A stretch of DNA of 64,000 nucleotides, taken from contig JAKSXM010000007.1 of the NCBI GenBank assembly GCA_022575985.1, forward strand, positions 65,006,501 to 65,070,500, given 5' to 3'. Source of the DNA: Anagrus nilaparvatae (Eukaryota > Arthropoda > Insecta > Hymenoptera > Mymaridae). The notes under the pieces are model-generated. The model saw only the letters and a list, made by a program, of their open reading frames with translations. It was not told where the DNA came from and made no database searches. The position numbers were made by a program, and so were the translations under genes. This document shows positions 47,757-58,648 of the stretch, one piece after another (the stretch's first letter is position 1; every line of letters starts with the position of its first letter).

Positions 47757-49511
47757 ATGGAACACCAAACTGTATGTAAAAAATTAAAAACAGAAACTCA
47801 AATTAGTTCAGATTCATTGGATTTAAAAATAAGCATAGAAACACTCAACGATGACTGTTTAAATTATATATTTCGTTTTTTAAAAGTAATTGACAGAATC
47901 AAAATTGAGAGAGTGTGCAAAAGGTGGAAAGAAATTGCTTTGTCGTCATGGTCAAGCTATACTGATTTAAAAATTTCAAAAGAAGAATGGGGATTTAAGC
48001 CATTATTCTATTGCCCTGATAGATCAGTTAAATATATTGATGTACAAATGATTATTTCTGTTTTCTCAAGATGTGGCAGATTCCTCAAAAATGTTGACAA
48101 AGATAGTAGAGATATTATTGACTTTAAAGGAGATCCCACTAATAACTTGTTAAACATAATTGCATCATACTGCCCAAATATTCAGCGTATCATGGTTGTA
48201 GGAAATGAGTACTTGATAACTATGAGTGGCTTATTAGAATTATCAAATAAATGCAATAAATTAAATGTACTAATTTTAGAAGATCGAAAAACATTTAATT
48301 TTAATTATAAAATGAACGATTGTGATAAAGCATTATCTAACATTTTTACAAATAATAAAAATCTTCAAGTTGTATGCCTTGCATACTGGATTAAGATAAG
48401 TGGATCTTGTTTGTTTTCATTGCCGTACAATAATTTAGAAACGCTGATTATTGATTGTGATATAGAAGACAAGCGCTTAATGACTGATTACTTAATAACA
48501 ATCATTCCAAAATTAGTCAATTTAAAAGCATTTAAAGTCAATTCAACATATGATGATCAAACTAATAAAGTTATTAATTCCCTAAAAAATTGTCATAAAT
48601 TAGAAAAACTAATTTTTCAAAATTGTTTTAATTTGTGTAATAAAGACTGTGAAGTAGAATTAAGCACATTATTTAAAAAATGTGAAAAACTAGAAATTCT
48701 AGTTTTTAAAGGTTGTTATTTCCCAACAAAGTGTTTTATGAATTTGAAATCTGAAAATATCATAGATATTACCTTTGATAAGTGTACTATAGATTTCTTA
48801 TTAACTGCTAGATATCTTTCAATATTTCATAACTTAAAAAAATTTAAATTATTTTATACATCTAACAAACCAAATGCCTTGCTAAATGCTGAAGAAGAAG
48901 ATAATAATGAGAGAAGAAGAAGATTCAATAGTACTTTAGAAATCATGAATTCAATAGCTCTGTTAAATAATCTTCAAGAATTAAATTTAGAGGGTTGTTT
49001 CTTTATAACTGACAATTCAATAAAAACTTTGGTTGCAAATTTAAAAAATCTTTCAATATTGAATGTTACCAATTGCCAAATAACTGACGAAGGTCTTAAA
49101 ACTATAGCTAAATTACCTAATTTAGAAAATTTAAATATTTCGGGCATTGGCAAAATAACAGGTGTAGATGTTGATATTATATTAAACTTAAAAATTTTAA
49201 CTTGCATTTATTGTATACAATTGGAAACTAATTGGCTGTTAAGACTTATTGAAAACTCCAAATACCTTGAATATTTAGATTTTTGTAAGTGTCGTAATGT
49301 TAACAAATATCAGTTAATAAATTTTGCAAATGATTCAACTAAAAAGCGAAATACTAATAAAATTTTAAAAATTTTAATCTTATACAATGAGAATTTAATC
49401 GATTATCTTGATTTCATTGAAGAAGCATCTCCATTTTTACAATTTAGATCAGTAGACGATGATGAAATTCCTTTTTTATTTTCAGAGGAGGATGAAGATG
49501 AAGAATATTAA
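47757..49511 (+). CDS. F-box/LRR protein 1 (FBXL-like), 584 aa
   Basis: Probable substrate receptor of an SCF (Skp1-Cullin-F-box) ubiquitin ligase, acting in cytoplasm or nucleus. The N-terminus is short and polar with no signal peptide. An F-box follows at about residues 25-72 (IETLNDDCLNYIFRFLKVID...RVCKRWKEIALSSW). The rest is leucine-rich repeats of the AMN1/FBXL type, clearest near the C-terminal third (LQELNLEGCFFITDNSIKTL, LSILNVTNCQITDEGLKTIA, LENLNISGIGKITG). It ends in a short acidic tail (SEEDEDEEY). The start at 47757 is preferred to 47706 because the second gene conserves only this ATG and its AACATCAAC context, and because 47706 lies in a predicted 5'-UTR intron. The coding region is one uninterrupted exon. 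The protein is close to that at 52816 and more distantly related to that at 60719. The ligase substrate cannot be told from sequence. Confidence 0.9.
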   Translation: MEHQTVCKKLKTETQISSDSLDLKISIETLNDDCLNYIFRFLKVIDRIKIERVCKRWKEIALSSWSSYTDLKISKEEWGFKPLFYCPDRSVKYIDVQMIISVFSRCGRFLKNVDKDSRDIIDFKGDPTNNLLNIIASYCPNIQRIMVVGNEYLITMSGLLELSNKCNKLNVLILEDRKTFNFNYKMNDCDKALSNIFTNNKNLQVVCLAYWIKISGSCLFSLPYNNLETLIIDCDIEDKRLMTDYLITIIPKLVNLKAFKVNSTYDDQTNKVINSLKNCHKLEKLIFQNCFNLCNKDCEVELSTLFKKCEKLEILVFKGCYFPTKCFMNLKSENIIDITFDKCTIDFLLTARYLSIFHNLKKFKLFYTSNKPNALLNAEEEDNNERRRRFNSTLEIMNSIALLNNLQELNLEGCFFITDNSIKTLVANLKNLSILNVTNCQITDEGLKTIAKLPNLENLNISGIGKITGVDVDIILNLKILTCIYCIQLETNWLLRLIENSKYLEYLDFCKCRNVNKYQLINFANDSTKKRNTNKILKILILYNENLIDYLDFIEEASPFLQFRSVDDDEIPFLFSEEDEDEEY

Positions 49512-50006
49512 ATTAAAGAAGATGCAGAAGAAAATTAAAAATTAAAAAATTGTAAATTTTTCAAATGCTTTTTGCATTTACCCATATATTTTAATATCTT
49601 TTATAATAATCTTATTTTTTAGAAAAAAAATTTTCTTCATTAATTAATTTATAAATAAAATTGCTATAATATACACTTATTTATATTTGCCTGTTTGTGC
49701 ATAAATGTAAAGAGAAAAAATTAATTTTACCAAAAAAATAATATAATTATTTTTTTTTAATTTTATAATTATTTATTAAATGTTACATAAATATTTTAAA
49801 TATTAGTAAAATTATTTAAATTAAATTAAATTTTAAAAAATTATAATTCTGTAAACTACTCTTTTGCATATAAGCTTTTTCAGTTTTTATACTTTTAATT
49901 ACTTGTAAATTTCTTATATATGTATAGTGTATACAAGTATAAAAGATTTTTTTTCCAATATAATTTATATTTTAATTTGCAGTTTAATCTGAGATACAAT
50001 AAAAAA
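49512..50006 (+). terminator. 3' region of F-box/LRR gene 1
   Basis: AT-rich 3' flank with an AATAAA at 49654-49659. Words such as CATAAATGTAAAGAG and TGTAAACTACTCTTTTGCAT recur downstream of the second gene (54600-55245), so the 3' region belongs to the duplicated unit. Confidence 0.5.
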
Positions 50007-51640
50007 TGGATTCCCTTCATAATTACAGTTTCAAGTACATATTTAGTTTCTTGCCTGTGATAGCTGATTAAATAAAAATTTAAAGAGTTAGCAAACGATG
50101 AAATGAAATTTCTAAATCATAATGCTCTAATTTTAATAATTTAATAATATCATGAGAAGCCTGGAGTTTTAAGACAGAATTTTATTTTAAATTTAAAATT
50201 TTAAGAACATACATGATATCTTTGGTTTTATCAAGATGTATATCTCAAAAGCTTTTCTCCATTTGTAATGGAGATGTTAGAATATAATAAATAAAAAAGT
50301 TGAATTTGCAGATACACTTTTAAATATAAATATAACTTACTGCTCAAATATACAATCAATTTCAGTTGATGGAATTTTTTGAGTATATTCAAAACAGGAC
50401 TTATGGAATTATCAAAATGTTGTAGAAACTTATAACCACCAATAAGTTAATTCTGGTAGATTCAATGTATCCACATGATCCTTCTAAGTAGGTATGAAGA
50501 TTTTTTTGAAAAAGCATTATCTACAATTTTTAAAAATAACTAAAATCTTAGATTTTTAAGTCTTGAAAACTCAGTTATCAGTTTAGGGGATATCCCCCAT
50601 CGATGATGTTTATCAAATTTGCCCTTTAATATAGACTTAAGTATGTACCAGGAACGTCCCCAGTACGTCCGAATGTTCCTTTTTTTTCAACATATATCAA
50701 CAGATCAACTTATATATAATAAAACGTTCTGCCAAATTGGGTCAGAGAACCTGTCCGGATCTCGGGAGATTTATCTCATACACAATTTAGTTAATGATAA
50801 GATGTACTCAAAATAGTTAGTTCTAGAAAATTCAAAATATCCTTTTGATCCTTACGAATATATGATTGAGAAAAAGATATTGCATCTCAAATATTTAAAA
50901 ATAATCAAAATCTGAAATTTGCAAACATTCAAAACTCAAATTTTGCTCAAATATACAAATTAAGGGATGGTGTTAATTGGATTTCCCTTTTTTAAATATT
51001 TAGAGTTTATTGGAATATGAAACATTAATATTTAAATAATAATTTAGTAAAAGTAATTCCAAATTTAATTAATATAAAAATATTTAAAGTTACTACTTTA
51101 TTTAAAGGTCCTTATAAGGATGAAATTTTTGAATCTGTTATAATAATTGTCATAAATTAGGATATGACCATATATATAGTATTTAATGAAAGCATTGTAG
51201 AAGAAGAATTATTAAATACTTTATTTTTTAAACTTAAAAATCTTAATAGAAATTAGCATTTGATAAATATTTTTATTTGCTTTTTAAATCTTTATTTAAA
51301 TTAAATTGTAATCTTTACTTTTTAAAATTTCGATTATAAAAAAGATTCTCATATAGCCTCACTCATGATTTCTAAATGAATCTTCAGATGTTGTAATGAT
51401 TCAAGTGACAATAAACCAAAAATCATCAATTCAATTGCATCGTTGAGTAATTTCATGAACTATATATTTAACTAGAAATGATTTTATTACAAAATTTAAT
51501 GATATTTAAAAAATTTTTGAAGCTAATTTATAGAGAACATAGAATTTAATTTTGATGGAATTCAGATTACTGATGATTGCCTCGAAACCAATCTTAAGAT
51601 TTCCAAAATTAAATTTCTTAAACTTATTTTTTTTTATATA
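50007..51640 (+). pseudogene. Degenerate F-box/LRR pseudogene
   Basis: Starting at the ATG at 50007 the frame reads MDSLHNYSFKYIFSFLPVIA, then IKI, RVSKR, NEISKS and EAWSF, each separated by stop codons. This aligns segment by segment with the F-box of the two intact neighbours (LNDDCLNYIFRFLKVID, RVCKRWKEI, EEWGF). Further on LMELSKCCRNL (about 50396), EKALSTIFKNN (about 50510), LVKVIPNLINIKIFKV (about 51045) and ENIEFNFDGIQITDDCLE (about 51535) match their leucine-rich repeats, in several frames. A partial internal duplication seems present near 50500-50990. TTTAATTTGCAG just before the ATG resembles the splice acceptor of the live genes. It is clearly non-functional. Confidence 0.88.
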
Positions 51641-51757
51641 TCTATATAAATATTCTTTTTGTTAAGTAAATTTTAATGCAGTTATATTATACTCGTATAT
51701 CATAAACAGCAAAATAAATTCTAAAATCAAAAAAAAAAAATCACTTAAATTTAAAAT

Positions 51758-51965
51758 GACGCACACCCAGTTCTTCATAACCAAATTGCTTTTAGAAGGT
51801 ATATATTGTCAAAAAAATTCTAAATCCAACATTACACTACAAGTATTTTTTATTAATCAATTTATAAAATTATTTATTTTTTTTTTTCTAAAAATATAAT
51901 GTTTGTAAACAATTACCTGAGAGTTTCTCTGCCTAGATTGTTTTTTTACTAATTACAGTAAAAAA
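51758..51965 (+). repeat. Duplicated 200-bp segment, copy 1
   Basis: From ACGCACACCCAGTTCTTCAT to GCCTAGATTGTTTTTTTACT this stretch matches 59327-59533 in the same orientation, with only scattered differences and small indels. It lies between the pseudogene and F-box gene 2. Confidence 0.85.
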
Positions 51966-51998
51966 TTACAATACGAACTTCTTTTTTACAATTCAAAT

Positions 51999-52815
51999 CA
52001 CTTCATTTTTTATGATATTGAATCAAAAGTATCAATTATGTAGACAAGTTTTTTATCTTTTGATTTTTAATTTTCAAATGTATAGCAGGTATAGGTAATA
52101 AATACATATTATAAAATAAATTTTAATTTAATTGTACCTAATTTAATATATTAGGTATTATCTTATATTCGACAATAACGGAATATAAATTACGTGAATT
52201 TGAAGGAGATTGCAAAAAATTTGAGTTTATGTGTATAAGAAATAATTTGCATAAAAGAAAAATAGCAGTTTTAATAAAATAAATTTATAACTATAATATC
52301 AAAAAGTTTTGCCTTTCCCTAAAGTCTTCTTTTTTATAATTTTTAAAATTGCGCGCACAAAAAATTTCAACCAATAGAATGTTTTGGAGCCAAAAAGAAA
52401 ATACCTGCATGGCAATAGAATCGGAATTTGCTCAATAAAAGAGGATTAAATATAACGAGAAACCTTAAATAAGGTATTAAATTTAATAAATAGTACCAGT
52501 ATTATTTTTATTATTTGCAATAAAATAATTTATTATTATCTGTTCATTAGGTATAACTGAAAAGTTAAAAATATTTTGCGGTTAATTGCAGCTGTATCTT
52601 GTCGTCGTCTGCACTTTTATAGGTACATTCGTACATTTAGAAATTGACAGTTATTAAACTGTTTTTCTATGTTTTATTGTTTTAAAATTTAAATGTGAAA
52701 TAAAAACTATTAAAATAATTGTTAATTAATATAGGTATGTACAAGTACTTAAGTAATAAATAATAGAGTTAAATGAAATAAAAAGTTTATATTATTTCCT
52801 CAGAAGAACATCAAC
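51999..52815 (+). promoter_or_regulatory. Duplicated 5' region of F-box/LRR gene 2
   Basis: Matches 46926-47756. The identical 60-bp block lies at about 52348-52409. The 5'-UTR intron is predicted at 52735-52803 (GTATGTAC to TTTCCTCAG). Small indels distinguish it from copy 1, for example an extra GTC near 52603. Confidence 0.6.
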
Positions 52816-54600
52816 ATGGAACTCCAAACTGTACGTCAAGCTGTATGTAAAAAATTAAAAACAGAAACTCAAAGTAGTTCAGATTCATTGGATTCAAAAA
52901 TAAGCATAGAAACACTCAATGATGACTGTTTAAATTATATTTTTCGTTTTTTAAAAGTAATTGACAGAATCAAAATTGAGAGAGTGTGCAAAAGGTGGAA
53001 AGAAATTTCTTTGTCGTCATGGTCAAGCTATACTGATTTAAAAATTTCAAGAGAAGAATGGGGGTTTAAGCCATTATTCTATTACACTGATTACACAATT
53101 AATTATTATATTGAAGTACACATGATTATTTCTATTTTCTCAAGATGTGGCAGATTCCTTAAAAAAATTGACAATGATGATACAGATATTATTAACAATA
53201 AAGGAGAAACTACTAATAAGTTGTTAAACATGATTGCATCGTACTGCCCAAATATTCAGCGTATCATGGTTGTAGGAAATAACTTGATAAGTACGAGTGG
53301 TTTATTAAAATTATCAAATAAATGCAAAAAATTAAATTCATTAATTTTAGAAGATTCAAAAGAATTTAATGTTGATAATAAAATTAACGATTGCGAAAAA
53401 GCATTATCTAACATTTTTACAAATAATAAAAATCTTCAAGTTGTATGCCTTGGATACTGGATTAAGATAAGTGGATCTTGTTTGTTGTCATTGCCGTACA
53501 ATAATTTAGAAACGCTGATTATTGATTGTGATATAGAAGACAAGCGCTTAATGACTGATTACTTAATAACAATCATTCCAAAATTAGTCAATTTAAAAGC
53601 ATTTAAAGTCAATTCAACATATGATGATCAAACTAATAAAGTTATTAAATCCCTACAAAATTGCCATAAATTAGAAAAACTAATTTTTCAAGATTGTTTT
53701 AATTTGTGTAATAAAGACTGTGAAATAGAATTAAGCACATTATTTAAGAAATGTGAAAAACTAGAAATTTTAGTTTTTATAAAATGTTATTTCCCAGCAA
53801 AGTGTTTTATGAATTTGAAATCTGAAAATATCATAAATATTACCTTTGATAAGTGTATTTTAGATTTCCCATTAATTGCTAGATATCTTTCAAGATTTCA
53901 TAACTTAAAAAAATTGAATTTCATTGATACAACTGACAAACCAAATGTTGAAGAAGAAGATACATATTTCAATAATTCTTTAGAAATAATCAATTCAATA
54001 GCTCTTTTAAATAATCTTCAAGAACTAAATGTAAAAGATTGTTTTTTTATAACAGACAATATAATAAGAACTTTGGTTGCAAATTTAAAAAATCTTTTAA
54101 TATTAAATGTTACCAATTGCCCAATAACTGATGAAGGTCTTAAAACTATAACTAAATTATCTAATTTAGAAAATTTAAATATTTCGTTCATTGACGGAAT
54201 AACAGGTGTAGATGCTGATATTATATTAAATTTAAAAATTTTAAGTTGCTATTATTGTAATGAATTGGAAACTAATTGGCTGTTAAGACTTATTGAAAAC
54301 TCCAAATACCTTGAACATATAGATTTTTATAAGTGTCCTAAAGTTAACAAATATCAGTTAATAAATTTTGCAAACTATTCAACTAAAAAGCGAAATACTA
54401 ATAAAATTTTAAAAATTGTAATGTTAAACGATGAGAATGTGATCAATCATCTTGATTCCATTGAAGAAGCATCTCCATTTTTACAATTTAAATTAGAAGA
54501 TGAAGATAGTGAAGAAGAAGATGAATCATCGTCTGAAGAAGACAATGATGATGAAGAATTTTTATCTTCAGAGGAGGATGAAGATGAAGAAGAAAGTTGA
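52816..54600 (+). CDS. F-box/LRR protein 2 (FBXL-like), 594 aa
   Basis: Tandem paralogue of the protein at 47757, about four fifths identical by eye, with the same single-exon structure. It has an F-box at about residues 30-77 (IETLNDDCLNYIFRFLKVID, RVCKRWKEISLSSW) followed by leucine-rich repeats up to about residue 555. Predicted role is the same: SCF ubiquitin-ligase substrate receptor binding Skp1 through the F-box. The proteins differ most near residues 95-130 and 160-190. The C-terminus is longer and much more acidic (SEEEDESSSEEDNDDEEFLS, then SEEDEDEEES) than in paralogue 1. A Ser/Glu-rich end like this can be a casein-kinase-2 target, but that is inference. An in-frame stop in the upstream ATG context confirms 52816 as start. 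Confidence 0.9.
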   Translation: MELQTVRQAVCKKLKTETQSSSDSLDSKISIETLNDDCLNYIFRFLKVIDRIKIERVCKRWKEISLSSWSSYTDLKISREEWGFKPLFYYTDYTINYYIEVHMIISIFSRCGRFLKKIDNDDTDIINNKGETTNKLLNMIASYCPNIQRIMVVGNNLISTSGLLKLSNKCKKLNSLILEDSKEFNVDNKINDCEKALSNIFTNNKNLQVVCLGYWIKISGSCLLSLPYNNLETLIIDCDIEDKRLMTDYLITIIPKLVNLKAFKVNSTYDDQTNKVIKSLQNCHKLEKLIFQDCFNLCNKDCEIELSTLFKKCEKLEILVFIKCYFPAKCFMNLKSENIINITFDKCILDFPLIARYLSRFHNLKKLNFIDTTDKPNVEEEDTYFNNSLEIINSIALLNNLQELNVKDCFFITDNIIRTLVANLKNLLILNVTNCPITDEGLKTITKLSNLENLNISFIDGITGVDADIILNLKILSCYYCNELETNWLLRLIENSKYLEHIDFYKCPKVNKYQLINFANYSTKKRNTNKILKIVMLNDENVINHLDSIEEASPFLQFKLEDEDSEEEDESSSEEDNDDEEFLSSEEDEDEEES

Positions 54601-55245
54601 AAATAATAAATTGTACATTTTTCAAGTGCATTTACATCCATCATAGATTTCAATATCTTTTATTATAATAATCTTATTTAAAAAAAAAAATATTCTTAAT
54701 TAATTAATTAAAATTACTATTATTATATTTGTCTATTTGTTCATAAATGTAAAGAGAGAAAAATTAATTTTACCAAAAAAAATAATATACTTATATTTTT
54801 TGTAATTTTTTAATTATTTATTAAATGTTACATAAGTATTCTAAACATTAGTTAAATTATTTAAATTAAATTTGAAAAAATTATAATTATGTAAACTACT
54901 CTTTTGCATAATTTTTTCAGTTTTTACGAGAGTTTTTATGCTTTTCATTACTTGTAAACTTCTTATTTTTATAAATATAAGTATACCTACATATATTATT
55001 TGAATTTTTATTAAATAAAAAAAAAAACATATCATTTGTTTAAATGTTTATAAATTTAGTTAGGTTGTTTAATCAGCAAATTCATATTTACTTAATTAAA
55101 TAAATGTCAATATTTTTTATCTCGTAATAGAGAAAAATCAGATACTATAGTATTTAAAAATATAAGTATAAAAATAATTAAAAGATCTTTTTCCAATATA
55201 TAATTTATATTTTAATTTGCAGTTTAATCTGAGATACATTAAAAA
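54601..55245 (+). terminator. 3' region of F-box/LRR gene 2
   Basis: Homologous to the 3' flank of gene 1. An AATAAA at 54605-54610 is very close to the stop and may not be the one used. Confidence 0.4.
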
Positions 55246-55312
55246 ATGCAAATGCAGTAAAATTATATTCGTACGATATATCATAAACAGCAAAATAAAT
55301 TCTAAAAGTTGA
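55185..55312 (+). pseudogene. Scar of a deleted second F-box/LRR pseudogene
   Basis: The left half (AATTTATATTTTAATTTGCA, GTTTAATCTGAGATAC, ATTAAAAAATG) matches the sequence leading into the pseudogene start at about 49960-50010. It is joined directly to ATGCAGTAAAATTATATTCG followed by ATATATCATAAACAGCAAAA, which matches the sequence after the pseudogene end at about 51675-51725. The whole pseudogene body of about 1.65 kb is missing between them. This is best read as an internal deletion in the duplicated copy. Confidence 0.75.
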
Positions 55313-56567
55313 GCAAGTCTTCTTAAAAAAAATAAGTTCAATTTTATTATAAATAAATTAGTTTATTTAGTTAATATTTTAACAAGAATAAAAAAAATAA
55401 GACAAAATAATAATAAATTTAGAAAATTATATTAAATATCCTATCCTAAAAAGTACATGTCTTCGATACAGTAACTATGTACATTGTTATAGCTAAAAAC
55501 CTCTCCTGATTGGTTAATAAAAATGTATTGCTCAAATGTTTTTATTTTAAATTTGAAAATTTATTTATAATTTTATGGAGTTAGGTTATAGCATGAATAT
55601 TGTGATAAAAACAAAATTTTAAATATAAAATCTCAAAATTTTTAGTCATATTTGTTTTAGTATAAATACCAAAAATTATTTTTGAATGTTTTAAAAAATG
55701 TGCGGTTAATTAAAAAAAGCGAAAAAATCAGATCCTTCTAAATTTATTATACCAAATAAAATAGTTTGTTTAAAATATAAAAATTAAATTAGGTACCTAT
55801 GTTTATTTATAGGGCACTTTAAAAAACCGTTTTTAAATAGAATTAATAAGTCACCAAGTTACTGGTACTATAGGTTATGATACTCGAAAGATAAATAATT
55901 AATTAATTATTTATCTTTCAATAATTAATTAATTATTTATCTTTCAATAGCTTAATTGGTTTAAAATGTATTCCACGAACAAAAAGAAAAAATAAGTAAT
56001 TTTTTAACCTTAACTTCTATGGTTTTAACAAATTTCCTAAAATTAGAACTCTCGTAGAAAAAGAAAGGGATATTATTTTTGTATTTTTTGTCTATAAAAA
56101 AGATAAGTCTAAAATTTTCAAAATTTTAGGTATCGGATAAGAAAAACCGAGTAATAATAAAATTTTTGGAATCTAAAGCTTTAATAAAAAAAATTAGGAA
56201 TAAAAAAAGGGTAGCTTTCGTACTTTTTATAAGGCTAAAATTTTGTTTTAATTGTAACAAGGTCCCCAAAAATACACACAATACGGACTTTTTTAAAAAT
56301 CGGTTTTTTAGCATCTGAGCGTCTCAAAATGCACTTACATATAAACAAATCATTAATAAAAATTTGTTTACTCTTTCCAGGAACCAGTAAATTATTTCGC
56401 GGTTTAGAATATTTTTTACTTGAGCATGTTTGAGTTATTTTTATTCAAAAATTTTTGGGGGTCAACCTCTAAAATTTGATAAGATAGATTATACCTACAA
56501 AAATGTAGATAAATTGTGGAAAGAAAAAAGACCTAAATAGATATCCGGTTGTAAAATTAGATGTTTT
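55313..56567. other. Intergenic; 34-bp perfect palindrome at 55886
   Basis: AT-rich. At 55886-55919 GAAAGATAAATAATTAA is followed at once by its exact complement, making a perfect 34-bp palindrome. Most of its right half is repeated directly at about 55921-55946. No gene recognised. Confidence 0.6.
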
Positions 56568-56740
56568 TTACGGCTCATATCCAGAAAAGTAAAGAATGGC
56601 CCAAAGCGCACGTAAATTACCTTCCGAGGCGAAGCCGAGGATGGTAAGCTGCGATTTGAGTCATTCTTTATTTATGACAATGGCTGTATAAAATTTTTCT
56701 GCGTCAGCAGCAAGAAATTTACTTTCGTGGCTACTGTACA
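56568..56740. repeat. Dispersed GC-rich repeat (40.4 kb family)
   Basis: Contains TCCAGAAAAGTAAAGAATGG, CACGTAAATTACCTTCCGAG, GCGAAGCCGAGGATGGTAAG and CTGCGATTTGAGTCATTCTT. It resembles the start of the copy at 40395 and the complement of its second half. Confidence 0.7.
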
Positions 56741-57313
56741 GAAAAAATTATTTTTGTTGGATAGAAATTCTGAAAAAGCCAAAAATGTCTATTTATTAAA
56801 CGTGTAAAAAAATATAGGTCTATTTAACTTTCCATGGCGGTGTGAAACAAGCATCGAATAATTGAACCCTGTGTTTTATACCGAAAATAATGGGCAATGC
56901 GCATGTTAGGCAATGGAAAAAAATAGGTGATTGTTTAAGAGATTCATGAAAGCTAAATGAATAAAAATAGATTTTTAAACTAAGACTAAAATTTGGTGGT
57001 TCATAAACACCTGTAGGGTAAAAGCAGAAAGGCAGTTTCATGAATGATAAAACAAGTAAATGTAGCTTTTTAAAGATACATATAACTAGCTAAAATTAAT
57101 AATCAGTACCAAAGAGTGAAAATGACTATTTTTTTGTGATAATATTAAAATTCTTAGAATAAAAATTAATTATCTTTAATAGACTTTTCTGATCACTGTG
57201 AAGTAGCTCTTTTACTGATCAAATAAATTTTATTTACTGGAGAAAGCTATTTTTTCTGAATATACTAATTTCGTTTAACTACTCTTATACACTTTTATCA
57301 CAACAATTTATTA

Positions 57314-57655
57314 GCATGGAACATGTTCATTGGATGAAGTATTTGAAAAAGTCTGGCTCGGCAGGAGGGGTCGAAATATTGATGTTTTTAGGGAGAGGGG
57401 TGAAATGGACTTAGAAAATTTTCGATTTAGGGACTTAGAATAATTTGAAGTGGGAGTCAGAGCCTAATCAGGCTCTTATAAGAACAAGGCCTTAGAATAC
57501 TTTAGGTTTATGGATTAAGGCTAATTTATATTTCGGGATTTATTGTAATTTTTGTTTTAGGACTTATAATAATTAGGGAGTATACGTTAAAACTGTTGTA
57601 AGAGAACATGTTCCATGATCGTTGGTAGTGTGAGAACACAAACCAGTTGTAAGTT
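57314..57655 (-). repeat. GGAACATGTTCC-ended repeat, copy E (complete)
   Basis: A minus-strand copy with both ends. It starts GCATGGAACATGTTCATTGG, has a G-rich tract (C-rich on the element strand), GGACTTAGAATAATTTGAAG, GGAGTCAGAGCCTAATCAGG, and ends GAGAACATGTTCCATGATCG followed by the hairpin end GTGTGAGAACACAAACCAGT. Confidence 0.85.
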
Positions 57656-57920
57656 TTTAAATATAAATAGCAAAAAAATAAATTAAAAACAACTATATGA
57701 GAGATTCCACGCCAATTGGGCCCAAGTTGAATTGAAGGGTCTCAGAAATGGGTTTAAACTATTTTTTCTCAAAAGTACAACTAATGATAAGTTTCTATAC
57801 CAATTTTTAGTTCAAATGGTTTAAACGATTAAATTTGTTTTTTTGTACAAAAGTTCATTTAAAAGAATCCAATTTCAAACAATTATAACTTATTTTTCGG
57901 ACAAAAATTAATTATAATAC

Positions 57921-58251
57921 AGGCGCCAGCCATACTAATCACGCCTAAAAATTAAATTTCTTTTTCCGAGGATAAAAATAGGTGGGATTTATGTTTTTCA
58001 ACCCGCTGAACACGAATTCGGGGTCCGTTTTGCGAATTTCGTGGTCAATTTTTTGTTATTAACAAATTAATGGCCAATTTTGGCAATTTTGCAATAATTT
58101 GTTAATAACGAAAAATTGACCACGAAATTCGCAAAACGGACCCCGGATTCGTATTCAGCGGGTCGAAAAATTTAAATACCACCTATTTTTATCTTCAGAA
58201 AAAGAAATTTAATTTCTTAATTTTTGGGCGTGATTAGTATGGCTGGCGCCT
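57921..58251. repeat. 331-bp near-perfect foldback
   Basis: Left end AGGCGCCAGCCATACTAATC and right end GATTAGTATGGCTGGCGCCT are exact complements. The arms continue inward for about 140 bp (including CGAAATTCGCAAAACGGACC) to a loop of about 30 bp near 58085. Very few arm mismatches suggest a young element or a conversion-maintained hairpin. It is GC-richer than its surroundings and non-coding. No clear target duplication is seen. Confidence 0.9.
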
Positions 58252-58586
58252 AGACTATTAGTTTTATAATTTTTACTAGGTAAATAAAATTATTAAACAT
58301 AATAATTAAATGTCACCGCAAAAATTAGGGTCATTTATTAAATTAGAATTTATCATTTACAATATTTTATCTGTTTTCAAATAATAATTTAAAATATTTT
58401 TAATAAATAATTGTTTGATAATGAATAAAAAGCAGTCATTCTCTGCGCGAAGCGCAGTTGTTTCTAGTTATATTAAAAATTAATATATTTTGTCAGATAT
58501 TTCGATGTATATTATGATGATAATTCGTGTATAAAATTTAATGAAATAAGTGAAAGCTATATTAATTAACTTGTTTTTACTATGCT

Positions 58587-58592
58587 TTTATT
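58587..58592 (-). terminator. GTSF1-like polyadenylation signal candidate
   Basis: A minus-strand AATAAA 57 bp beyond the stop codon. Confidence 0.4.
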
Positions 58593-58648
58593 AAATTCTT
58601 ATTTGTACAAAAATAATATAAATTTATGAAATATTCTTTTTAAAATAA

